Made by a program: the position numbers and the translations under genes. A model generated the notes under the pieces. The model worked only from the letters and a program-made list of their open reading frames with translations, made no database searches and was not told where the DNA came from. DNA of 64,000 nucleotides from Streptomyces pactum. GTDB lineage: Bacteria; Actinomycetota; Actinomycetes; Streptomycetales; Streptomycetaceae. How positions within the stretch are numbered: the stretch's first letter is position 1; every line of letters begins with the position of its first letter. The stretch lies in NCBI RefSeq assembly GCF_002005225.1, contig NZ_CP019724.1, positions 2,416,001 through 2,480,000 of the forward strand, read 5' to 3'. Below are positions 17,243 through 25,712 of this stretch, piece by piece.

Positions 17243-18457
17243 ATGACATCAGCGGTCATGGACAACACGGCAGACCAGGATGTGGTCGGCGGGGTCGACT
17301 CCCACACCGACACCCTCCACGTCGCGGTCATCAGCGACAACGGCGGCCATCTCGCGGACGCCGAGTTCACCACCACTGCCGCCGGATACGCCGCGGCCCT
17401 GGCCTTCCTGACCGCCCACGGCCACGTGATCGCCATCGGGGTGGAGGGCACCGCCTCCTACGGAGCCGGATTCACCCGCGCCGCCCGCGAGGCGGGGCTT
17501 CATGTCGTGGAGGTCAACCGGCCCGACCGGGCCGAACGCCGCCGCATCGGCAAGTCCGACCCCATCGACGCCTACGCCGCCGCCCGCGCCGCCCTGTCCG
17601 GACGAGCCTCCAGCGCCCCCAAGGACGACACGGTCGCGGGCATACGCGCCCTGCACAACGCCGCCCGCTCCGCGGTCAAGGCCCGCACCGCCGCCCTGAA
17701 CCAGATCGGCAGCCTCCTCATCACCGCTCCCGACACCATCCGCGCCAAGTACGGCCGGCTCAAAGGAACGGACCGCACCGACGCCCTCGCCCGGCTGCGG
17801 CCCGCCGGGGACGCGGTCCATACCGCGGTCCTCACCGCGCTGAAGAGTCTCGCCCGACGCGTCAAGAAACTGACGGTCGAACACGAGACCCTGGTCAAGG
17901 CACTGGACAGCGTGGTGAGTGTCCACAACCCCGGACTGCGAGCCGCCCACGGAGTCGGCCCCGACACCGCGGCCCAACTGCTCGTCACCGCCGGAGGCAA
18001 CCCCGACCGCATGCGGACCGAGGCCTCCTTCGCGGCCCTGTGCGGAGCCGCACCGGTCCCCGCCTCCAGCGGCCGGACCAACCGCCACCGCCTCTCGCGA
18101 GGCGGCGACCGGCAAGCAAACGCAGCCCTCTACCGCGTCGCCCTGGTCCGCATGTCGAGCGACTCCCGCACCCGCGAGTACGTGGCACGTCAGACCGCCG
18201 CCGGCCGGACGAAGAAGGAGATCATCCGGCTGCTGAAACGGGCCATCGCCCGGGAGATGTTCCGCTGCCTGACCACCACGGTCACCGTCCCCGGCATCGA
18301 CGATCTACGGCCGCTGCGGCGGTCCAAGAACATCACCCTGACCGCTGCAGCCCGCCACTTCGCCCTCTGGCCGGCCACCATCTCCACCCTCGAACGCGGG
18401 ACCCGCCGAGACGACGACCTCGCCCACGCCTACCGCAACTGGCTCCAAGCCGTTTGA
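17243..18457 (+). CDS. IS110-family transposase (DEDD recombinase) with HTH-like tail
   Basis: This 404-aa transposase has the RuvC-like DEDD residues Asp19 (GVDSHTD), Glu68 (GVEGTASYG), Asp106 and Asp109 (KSDPIDAYAAA). A coiled-coil middle is followed by the Tnp20 domain (CGAAPVPASSGRTNRHRLSRGGD) with the serine used for strand exchange. After the normal end (near VTVPGIDD) there are about 50 further residues. They look like an XRE-type HTH: LTAAARHF, then WPATISTLERG, then RRDDDLAHAYRNWL. The gene is intact, with GGGAAGG about 10 nt before ATG 17243. It is presumably guided by the element's bridge RNA. Confidence 0.92.
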   Translation: MTSAVMDNTADQDVVGGVDSHTDTLHVAVISDNGGHLADAEFTTTAAGYAAALAFLTAHGHVIAIGVEGTASYGAGFTRAAREAGLHVVEVNRPDRAERRRIGKSDPIDAYAAARAALSGRASSAPKDDTVAGIRALHNAARSAVKARTAALNQIGSLLITAPDTIRAKYGRLKGTDRTDALARLRPAGDAVHTAVLTALKSLARRVKKLTVEHETLVKALDSVVSVHNPGLRAAHGVGPDTAAQLLVTAGGNPDRMRTEASFAALCGAAPVPASSGRTNRHRLSRGGDRQANAALYRVALVRMSSDSRTREYVARQTAAGRTKKEIIRLLKRAIAREMFRCLTTTVTVPGIDDLRPLRRSKNITLTAAARHFALWPATISTLERGTRRDDDLAHAYRNWLQAV

Positions 18458-18554
18458 CAGGCAATAGGAGCATCAGTCGGCCCCGCGCGTCTCCGCGCCC
18501 TCCGTGTGAGCTCGGCCCTGGTCAGCGGGGTGGCGGACTGGCAGGATCGCGCCC

Positions 18555-19550
18555 ATGTCCACGCTGCTGTCCCGTATCGGCAGACGCCGGGCCGTGCAGG
18601 GCACGGTCGCCGGTGCGGTCGCCCTCGGGCTGCTGCTGTGGTGGCTGCTGCCGCTGGGCGAGAAGCCGCCGAGCGGGGCGATCACGTTCAGCACGGGCAC
18701 ACGTGCGGGCGTCTACCAGAAGTACGGCGAACTGCTGCGCACCGAGCTGCGCAAGGACATGCCGGGCCTGAAGGTGCGGCTGATGACCAGCGCGGGCTCG
18801 CAGGAGAACGTCGAGCGGGTGGCGTCCGGGGAGGCCGACTTCACGATCGCCGCGGCCGACGCGGTGGAGACGTACAAGATCGCGGGCAGGCCCGGCGCCG
18901 AGGAACTGCGCGGTGTCACCCGCCTCTACGACGACTACGTGCAGCTCGTGGTGCCGAGCGACTCGGACATCCAGTCCGTCGCCGACCTGCGCGGCAAGCG
19001 GGTCGCCATCGGGCTGCCCAACTCGGGCGTACGGCTGATCGCCACCCGGCTGCTGAAGGCCGTGGGTATCGACCCGGAGAAGGACATCACGCCCCGCGCG
19101 GACGGGATCGACACCGGCCCAGGGCGGCTGGGCGAGGAGCTCGACGCGTTCTTCTGGTCGGGCGGCGTACCGACGGACGGGCTCAGGCAGATCGCGGAGA
19201 GTTCCGCCTTCCGTTTCGTGCCGATCGGCGAGGACCTCGTGACCCGACTGCACGAATCCGGCGGCGCGACCCGCTACTACCGCACCACCAACATGCCCGA
19301 GTCGGCCTACCCCACCGTGCAGAACGGTGCCGTGGTGCCCACGATGGCGGTCTCCAACCTGCTGGTGACCCGCGCGGACATGGATCCGCGGCTCACCGAG
19401 TGGCTGACCCGGACCGTGCTCGACAGCCGCGACGGCATCGGGGCGACCGTCCACTCCGCGCAACTGGTGGATCTGCGCACCGCGATCTACACCGACCCAC
19501 TCGAGCTGCATGAGGGGGCCCGGCGCTACTACCGGTCGGTGAAACCGTAG
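18555..19550 (+). CDS. TAXI-family solute-binding protein, membrane anchored
   Basis: This 331-aa protein has an N-terminal signal anchor (about residues 15-33, no lipobox cysteine). A TAXI (TRAP-associated extracytoplasmic immunogenic) binding domain follows: ITFSTGTRAGVYQKYG, then TSAGSQENVERVASGEADFTI (split here), then GKRVAIGLPNSGVRLIATRLL. No TRAP permease (DctQ/DctM) gene is in the window, so it is an orphan receptor. A thermophile TAXI protein is known to bind glutamate/glutamine. Here the gene converges on gluK and lies near the glutamate importer, which suggests an accessory sensing role. Confidence 0.85.
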   Translation: MSTLLSRIGRRRAVQGTVAGAVALGLLLWWLLPLGEKPPSGAITFSTGTRAGVYQKYGELLRTELRKDMPGLKVRLMTSAGSQENVERVASGEADFTIAAADAVETYKIAGRPGAEELRGVTRLYDDYVQLVVPSDSDIQSVADLRGKRVAIGLPNSGVRLIATRLLKAVGIDPEKDITPRADGIDTGPGRLGEELDAFFWSGGVPTDGLRQIAESSAFRFVPIGEDLVTRLHESGGATRYYRTTNMPESAYPTVQNGAVVPTMAVSNLLVTRADMDPRLTEWLTRTVLDSRDGIGATVHSAQLVDLRTAIYTDPLELHEGARRYYRSVKP

Positions 19551-19715
19551 GGCCGGGCCGCTCCGGACTCTCGTCGGTGACGCCACTCTTGTCGGTGACG
19601 CCATAGGCCGCCCTCCGGACCACCGGACCACGAGGGCCGTGGGACCGCTCCGGACCACCGGTCCGTGAAGCCGCGGGGTCGCTCCCGACCAGCGGTCCGT
19701 GAAGCCGTGGGACTG
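19551..19715. repeat. Degenerate repeats after the TAXI gene
   Basis: GTCGGTGACGCCA occurs twice (about 19574 and 19590), GGTCCGTGAAGCCG twice (about 19660 and 19693), and GGACCACCGG several times. The second motif resembles the last codons of the TAXI gene (CGGTCGGTGAAACCG), so these look like decayed duplications of the gene tail. No separate coding potential is seen between the two convergent genes. Confidence 0.5.
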
Positions 19716-21167
19716 CTACGGCTCCTTCCGCTCGCCCGTCCCCGCCCCCGCCCCCGCCCCCGCCGTCGGCCCGGATCTCGGCATCGTGACCGTCACCTCG
19801 AGGCCGTGCGGCTCGTGGTGGCCGAAGGTGATCGAGCCGTCGCCCGCCGCGAGCAGCGCCCGGCAGATGGACAGGCCGAGGCCGGAGCCCTTGATGTTCT
19901 GGTGCCGGCCGCTGCGCCAGAAGCGGTCGCCCACGCGCGCGAGTTCCTCGTCGGTCAGCCCGGGACCGTTGTCGGTGACGACGACGGTGGCGGCGTCCCC
20001 GGTGGAGGAGACGGTGACCCGGACGGTCTCGTCGGCCGGCGTGAACTTCACCGCGTTGTCGATGACCGCGTCCAGGGCGCTCGACAGCGTCACCGGGTCG
20101 GCCCAGCCGGTGGTCGGCGGGCAGTCCCCCACCAGCCCTACGCCCTTGACCTCGGCCGTCGGCGACCAGGCCGCCACCCGCTCGGCGGCCAGCGCGCCGA
20201 TGTCGGTGACTTGCAGGTCGGCCTGACTGTGCTCGGCGAGCGCCAGGTCGAGCAGGTCGTCCAGGACCCGGGCCAGGCGCTTGCCCTCGGTCTGGACGGA
20301 GGCGATCTCCTCGTTGCCCTCGGGCAGCTCCAGCGCCAGCAGCTCGATGCGCAGAAGCAGCGCCGCGAGGGGGTTGCGCAGTTGGTGCGAGGCGTCGGCG
20401 ACGAAGGCACGCTGCTGCTCCAGCACGTCCTCCACGTGGTCCGCCATCTCGTTGAACGACCCGGCCAGGCGTCTGAGCTCCGGCGGTCCACCGGCCGGCG
20501 CGACCCGCGACTTGAGCCGTCCGGTGGCGATGTCGTGGGTGGTGGCGTCGAGCACCCGTACCGGCCTGAGCACCCAGCCGGTCAGCCGTAGCGCGGCGCC
20601 GACGGCGAGCAGCATCGCGGCGATCTCGCCGGCGCCGATGACCAGCCAGCCGCGCAGGGTGCGCGACCGCATCGAGTCGGTGGGCGAGTCGGTGACCACG
20701 ACCGCGACCACGTCCCCGTCCCGGATGACGGGCGAGGCGACGACGAGCCGGCCGTCCTCCCACGGCCACACCTGCTGCGGGTCGTGGCTGCGGCGGCTGA
20801 GCAACGCCTCGTCGAAGGAGTCGCGCACCTCGCCGGTCTGAGGGAGGAACCAGGTCGTGGGCGCGTTGGCCATGGGGATGTGGTTGCGGTAGAAGACGCC
20901 CGCCTTGATGCCGTAGACCTCGTAGTAGCTGATGAGCTCGGTCTGCAGCGTCTCCAGGCGTTCGTCCGTGGTCGTCCGGCGGGAGCCGCCCGGCACGTCC
21001 TCGGTGACGAACTGGGCGAGCGCGGCGAAGCGTGCCGTGTCGTCTATCCGGTCGATGACGACCTTCTGCTGCTCCGCGCGGGCGACGCTGACTCCCAAGG
21101 GAACGCCGAGGGCGAGCAGTACGGCCGCCATCAGGACGATGAGCAGCGGGAGCAGGCGTGTGCTCAC
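19716..21167 (-). CDS. gluK: Sensor histidine kinase, GluK-type
   Basis: This 483-aa kinase has TM1 (about 4-28), an extracytoplasmic sensor region of about 140 residues, TM2 (about 173-197), HAMP, HisKA with His261 in ASHQLRNPL, and HATPase_c with NAVKF, DNGPGL and GSGLGLS. The C terminus is a short Gly/Ala repeat tail. The GTG start lies 9 bp after the regulator stop, so gluR and gluK form one operon. Position next to gluABCD matches the GluR-GluK system of S. coelicolor, which senses extracellular glutamate and controls its uptake. Confidence 0.87.
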   Translation of the reverse strand: MSTRLLPLLIVLMAAVLLALGVPLGVSVARAEQQKVVIDRIDDTARFAALAQFVTEDVPGGSRRTTTDERLETLQTELISYYEVYGIKAGVFYRNHIPMANAPTTWFLPQTGEVRDSFDEALLSRRSHDPQQVWPWEDGRLVVASPVIRDGDVVAVVVTDSPTDSMRSRTLRGWLVIGAGEIAAMLLAVGAALRLTGWVLRPVRVLDATTHDIATGRLKSRVAPAGGPPELRRLAGSFNEMADHVEDVLEQQRAFVADASHQLRNPLAALLLRIELLALELPEGNEEIASVQTEGKRLARVLDDLLDLALAEHSQADLQVTDIGALAAERVAAWSPTAEVKGVGLVGDCPPTTGWADPVTLSSALDAVIDNAVKFTPADETVRVTVSSTGDAATVVVTDNGPGLTDEELARVGDRFWRSGRHQNIKGSGLGLSICRALLAAGDGSITFGHHEPHGLEVTVTMPRSGPTAGAGAGAGTGERKEP

Positions 21168-21176
21168 CCGGCCCCG

Positions 21177-21863
21177 CTACCCGGCGGGCGCGACGAGGCG
21201 GTAGCCGACGCCACGGACGGTCTCGATGAGCGCCGGCATGCGCAGCTTGGCGCGCAGCGAGGCGACGTGCACCTCCAGCGTGCGCCCGGTCCCCTCCCAG
21301 CTCGTGCGCCAGACCTCGCTGATGATCTGCTCCCGGCGGAAGACCACTCCGGGGCGCTGTGCGAGCAGGGCGAGGAGGTCGAACTCCTTGCGGGTGAGTT
21401 GGACAACCGAACCGTCCACGCTGACCTGGCGCGTCGGCAGTTCGATGCGCACCGCTCCCAGGCGCACCACGGTCTCGGTGCTCCCCGTGGTGTCCTCGTG
21501 GGCGGTGCGCCGGCTGACGGCGTGGATCCGGGCGAGCAGCTCTCCGGTGTCGTACGGCTTGACCACGTAGTCGTCGGCGCCGAGGTTGAGGCCGTGGATG
21601 CGGGAGCGGACGTCGGAGCGGGCGGTGACCATGATGACCGGGGTGCTGGTGCGCTTGCGGATCTTGCCGCAGACCTCGTAGCCGTCCTGGTCGGGCAGGC
21701 CGAGGTCGAGCAGGACGACGCCGAAGCAGTCGCCCTCGGGGACGAGCGCCTGGAGTGCTTCCTCGCCGCTGCGCGCGTGGGTGACGTCGAAGCCGTGCCG
21801 TGCCAGGATCGCGGACAGGGCGGCGGCCACGTGGTTGTCGTCCTCGACGAGCAGCAGTCTCAT
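21177..21863 (-). CDS. gluR: OmpR/PhoB-type response regulator, GluR-type
   Basis: This 228-aa regulator has a receiver domain with EDD at 7-9, phospho-acceptor Asp53 (LLDLGLPDQDG) and KPYD near 101. A C-terminal winged-helix domain follows (VQLTRKEFDLLALLAQRPGVV ... EVHVASLRAKL). ATG 21863 has GGGAG five bases upstream; the longer open frame starting at 22016 has no support. It is transcribed divergently from gluABCD, and candidate operator repeats lie in the intergenic region. Confidence 0.88.
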   Translation of the reverse strand: MRLLLVEDDNHVAAALSAILARHGFDVTHARSGEEALQALVPEGDCFGVVLLDLGLPDQDGYEVCGKIRKRTSTPVIMVTARSDVRSRIHGLNLGADDYVVKPYDTGELLARIHAVSRRTAHEDTTGSTETVVRLGAVRIELPTRQVSVDGSVVQLTRKEFDLLALLAQRPGVVFRREQIISEVWRTSWEGTGRTLEVHVASLRAKLRMPALIETVRGVGYRLVAPAG

Positions 21864-22042
21864 CCGGGCTCCCTTCGGTTCATCGGCCGTACGCTTGCCT
21901 TGGCTAGAAAGACGGGTGCACGCGCGCGTGCACCTTGTGCAGTGACGCCGATGGAGGGGGACGGCGTCAAGAGCGTTCCGGTTGCGGCCGCTCGAAGTTA
22001 TCCGGCCGATATGCACCCCTGCTCACAGTGCTACGACTCGTG

Positions 22043-22084
22043 TCCGATTGCTATCGGATCGTGATGCTCAGATTCCCCTCAGAT
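22043..22084. promoter_or_regulatory. Candidate GluR operator upstream of gluA
   Basis: The intergenic region between gluR and gluA contains a perfect inverted repeat TCCGAT-TGCT-ATCGGA (22043-22058). Next to it are two direct copies of CTCAGAT spaced 11 bp start to start (22067-22073 and 22078-22084). Direct repeats one helical turn apart are typical of OmpR-family regulator dimers. Binding by GluR is inferred from position only. Confidence 0.5.
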
Positions 22085-22151
22085 GTAGAGACGCAGGTCG
22101 TTTGGCGTTACTACTGTCCTCCGAAACCGAGGAGGACGGAGCCCGAGAGCG

Positions 22152-22928
<777 letters not shown>

Positions 22929-23053
22929 CATATCCGGCGCGGCTCCGACGTCCCGCGTCGCGCCTTGGCGGCCCAGCCCCGTCGGCCGCGTCCGAATCGC
23001 CTGATCCTCTGATCGTCCGATCGCAGTTCGATCACAGCCAAAGGATGTTCACC

Positions 23054-23893
23054 ATGAAGCTCCGCAAGGTCACCGCCGCCTCGGCCACCGTGTTCGCCCT
23101 CGCCCTGACCGCCACCGCGTGCGGCTCCGACGACGGAGGCGACACCGGCTCCTCCGACGGTGGCGACAAGAAGATCACCATCGGCATCAAGTTCGACCAG
23201 CCGGGCCTGGGCCAGAAGACCCCCGACGGCTACGAGGGCTTCGACGTGGACGTCGCCACGTACGTCGCCAAGAAGCTCGGCTACACCGAGGACCAGATCG
23301 AGTGGAAGGAGTCGAAGAGCGCCGACCGCGAGACCATGCTGCAGCGCGGTGACGTCGACTTCATCGCCGCCACGTACTCGATCACCCCGAAGCGCGAGGA
23401 GAAGGTCGACTTCGCCGGCCCGTACCTGCTGGCCCACCAGGACGTGCTGCTGCGCGCCGACGACGACAAGATCAAGTCGCCGGAGGACCTGAACGACGCG
23501 AAGCTCTGCTCGGTCACCGGCTCGACCTCGGCCCAGAATGTCAAGGAGAAGCTGGCGCCCAAGGCCCAGCTCCAGAACTACCCGACGTACTCCGCCTGTC
23601 TGAACGGTCTGCAGACCGGTGCCATCGACGCGCTGACCACGGACGACTCCATCCTCGCCGGTTACGCCGCCCAGAAGCAGTTCGAGGGCAAGTTCAAGCT
23701 CGGCGGCTTCGAGATGACCAACGAGAACTACGGCATCGGCGTCAAGAAGGGCAGCGACCTCAAGGCCAAGATCAACGACGCGCTCGAGGCCATGGTCGCC
23801 GACAAGTCCTGGGACCAGGCGGTCAAGGACAACTTCGGTCCGGCCAACTACAAGAACGAGCCCGCGCCGAAGATCGGCGACGTCAAGAGCTGA
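23054..23893 (+). CDS. gluB: Glutamate-binding lipoprotein of ABC transporter
   Basis: This 279-aa periplasmic-type binding protein begins with a signal peptide ending in a lipobox (LTATAC, Cys24 or so), followed by an acidic Asp/Gly linker. The SBP_bac_3 domain shows GYEGFDVDVATYVAKKLGY, FIAATYSITPKRE and FDQPGLGQKTPDG. It captures glutamate outside the membrane for GluCD. ATG 23054 has AAGGA about 9 nt upstream; an ATG at 23045 is an alternative. A strong hairpin follows the stop, before gluC. Confidence 0.93.
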   Translation: MKLRKVTAASATVFALALTATACGSDDGGDTGSSDGGDKKITIGIKFDQPGLGQKTPDGYEGFDVDVATYVAKKLGYTEDQIEWKESKSADRETMLQRGDVDFIAATYSITPKREEKVDFAGPYLLAHQDVLLRADDDKIKSPEDLNDAKLCSVTGSTSAQNVKEKLAPKAQLQNYPTYSACLNGLQTGAIDALTTDDSILAGYAAQKQFEGKFKLGGFEMTNENYGIGVKKGSDLKAKINDALEAMVADKSWDQAVKDNFGPANYKNEPAPKIGDVKS

Positions 23894-23908
23894 AGCCGGG
23901 CCTGACAG

Positions 23909-23940
23909 GGTGCGCCGCCCTCCGGAAGGGGCGGCGCACC
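23909..23940 (+). terminator. Intercistronic hairpin between gluB and gluC
   Basis: A perfect 12-bp GC-rich stem (23909-23920 with 23929-23940) and an 8-nt loop lie inside the glu operon, without a T-run. Such hairpins after binding-protein genes usually protect the upstream mRNA or terminate partially, so that the binding protein is made in excess over the permease. Confidence 0.8.
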
Positions 23941-23977
23941 GGGGCGGGCATCCCTACACGCGGAAGCGCGGGAGATC

Positions 23978-24643
23978 GTGTTCGACTTTCTTCAGGATTA
24001 CGACCTGCTGGGAGCCTTCTGGACGACAGTGCAGCTCGCTGTGCTCTCGGCCGTCGGCTCCCTGATCTGGGGCACCATACTGGCCGCCATGCGCGTCGGC
24101 CCGGTGCCGTTGATGCGCGGCCTCGGGACCGCGTACGTGAACATCGTGCGGAACATTCCCCTGACCGTCATCATCTTGTTCGCGTCCCTCGGCCTGAACC
24201 AGACCCTCGGAGTCGAACTCGGCGGCGGCGATTTCGAGACGATCAACTTCCGGCTCGCCGTCCTGGGTCTGATCCTCTACACGTCGGCCTTCGTATGCGA
24301 GGCGCTGCGCTCCGGCATCAACACGGTGCCCGTCGGTCAGGCGGAGGCGGCCCGGGCGATCGGGCTCAGCTTCGGCCAGGTGCTCCGCCTCGTGGTGCTG
24401 CCGCAGGCGTTCCGGTCCACCGTCGGCCCCCTGGCTAACGTACTGATCGCGCTCATCAAGAACACCACGGTGGCCGCGGCCATCGGTGTCGCCGAAGCGG
24501 CGGCACTGATGAAGGACATGATCGAGAACGAGGCGCAGCTACTGCTGATCTCCGCGATCATCGCGTTCGGCTTCGTGGTTCTGACGCTGCCGACCGGCCT
24601 GATGCTCGGCTGGGTGGGCAAGAAGGTGGCGGTGAAGCGATGA
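23978..24643 (+). CDS. gluC: Glutamate ABC transporter permease
   Basis: This 221-aa inner membrane permease of the HisM/GlnP type has five or so hydrophobic segments. Its EAA loop reads EAARAIGLSFGQVLRLVVLPQAF, which docks onto GluA. The GTG start has GGGAG close upstream. Its stop overlaps the gluD start by four bases (ATGA), so the two half-permeases are made together. Confidence 0.93.
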   Translation: MFDFLQDYDLLGAFWTTVQLAVLSAVGSLIWGTILAAMRVGPVPLMRGLGTAYVNIVRNIPLTVIILFASLGLNQTLGVELGGGDFETINFRLAVLGLILYTSAFVCEALRSGINTVPVGQAEAARAIGLSFGQVLRLVVLPQAFRSTVGPLANVLIALIKNTTVAAAIGVAEAAALMKDMIENEAQLLLISAIIAFGFVVLTLPTGLMLGWVGKKVAVKR

Positions 24644-25527
24644 GCTCCGTTCTCTACGACGCGCAGGGGCCGCGCGCCAAGCGGCGCAACGTCCTGTTCA
24701 CGGCCGTCTTCCTGGTCGCCCTCGTGGCCCTGCTGTGGTGGGTGTACAAGACCCTCGACGAGAAGGGCCAGCTCGACTGGGCGAAGTGGCAGATGTTCTT
24801 CACCAGCGGCGAGCCCTGGTCGACGTACATCTGGCCCGGTCTGCAGAACACACTGAAGGCAGCGGCTCTCGCGATGGTCATCGCCCTGCCGCTCGGTGCC
24901 GTGCTGGGCATCGCCCGGCTCTCCGACCACGCGTGGGTGCGGGTCCCGGTCGGGATCGTGGTGGAGTTCTTCCGGTCCATCCCGGTGCTGGTTCTGATGA
25001 TCTTCGGCAACGCCCTGTTCGCCGAGTACACCGGCGTCAGCTCGGACGACCGCCCCCTGTACGCGGTCGTCACAGGCCTGGTTCTGTACAACGCCGCCGT
25101 CCTCGCGGAGATCGTGCGGGCCGGCATCCTGGCACTGCCCAAGGGCCAGGCCGAAGGCGCGATGGCGATCGGACTGCGCAAGAGTCAGTCGATGCGGCTG
25201 ATCCTGCTGCCACAGGCGGTCACCGCGATGCTCCCGGCCATCGTCAGCCAGCTCGTCGTGATCCTCAAGGACACGGCTCTCGGCGGCGCTGTCCTCACCT
25301 TCCCCGAGCTGCTCGCCTCCGCCAACACGATGAGTGCCTACTACGGCGCCAACGTCATCGCCAGCTTCACCGTCATCGCCGTTCTCTTCATCGCGCTCAA
25401 CTTCGCCCTCACGACCTTCGCGAGCTGGCTGGAGCGCCGGCTGCGGCGGGCGAAGAAGTCGAGCGGTGCGGTACTCAAGGTGGATGACGCCGAGACAGCG
25501 GGGACCGGAGCCGGCGGTCCGGCCTGA
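24640..25527 (+). CDS. gluD: Glutamate ABC transporter permease
   Basis: This 295-aa second permease half is longer than GluC. It has a cytoplasmic N-terminal stretch and a first membrane segment (VLFTAVFLVALVALLWWV), then the permease core. The EAA-type loop reads EGAMAIGLRKSQSMRLILLPQA. The C-terminal tail (about 275-295) is hydrophilic. It is the last gene of gluABCD and is followed by a strong terminator. Confidence 0.93.
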   Translation: MSSVLYDAQGPRAKRRNVLFTAVFLVALVALLWWVYKTLDEKGQLDWAKWQMFFTSGEPWSTYIWPGLQNTLKAAALAMVIALPLGAVLGIARLSDHAWVRVPVGIVVEFFRSIPVLVLMIFGNALFAEYTGVSSDDRPLYAVVTGLVLYNAAVLAEIVRAGILALPKGQAEGAMAIGLRKSQSMRLILLPQAVTAMLPAIVSQLVVILKDTALGGAVLTFPELLASANTMSAYYGANVIASFTVIAVLFIALNFALTTFASWLERRLRRAKKSSGAVLKVDDAETAGTGAGGPA

Positions 25528-25562
25528 CCCACCTGACACTCGGTCACCTCGTATGACCTTCA

Positions 25563-25596
25563 ACGGAGGCCGTGGCATGATCGCCACGGCCTCCGT
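25563..25596 (+). terminator. Terminator of gluABCD
   Basis: A perfect 14-bp stem ACGGAGGCCGTGGC with its complement (25563-25576 and 25583-25596), with loop ATGATC, lies 35 bp after the gluD stop. Confidence 0.85.
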
Positions 25597-25712
25597 CGCT
25601 TGACGCAAGCTGCGGCAATAGGTTGCATACGTTCTGTGACCGTGCACCCTGCCCCAACGTCCTGTTCACCCACGTCCCCCGGGACACCGCCACGGGCAGG
25701 GGGCGTCGCGCC

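Larger units (their letters stand above)
17027..18471 (+). mobile_element. IS110-family insertion element (ends approximate)
   Basis: A single IS110-type transposase gene is preceded by about 215 bp of noncoding sequence and followed by a very short right end, the layout of the IS110 subgroup. No terminal inverted repeats are seen, as expected for the family. The octamer ATAGGAGC occurs in the left noncoding region (17158-17165) and just after the transposase stop (18464-18471); I use the latter as the provisional right limit. The left limit is set by the promoter of the MazG-like gene and is uncertain by tens of bases. Confidence 0.6.
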
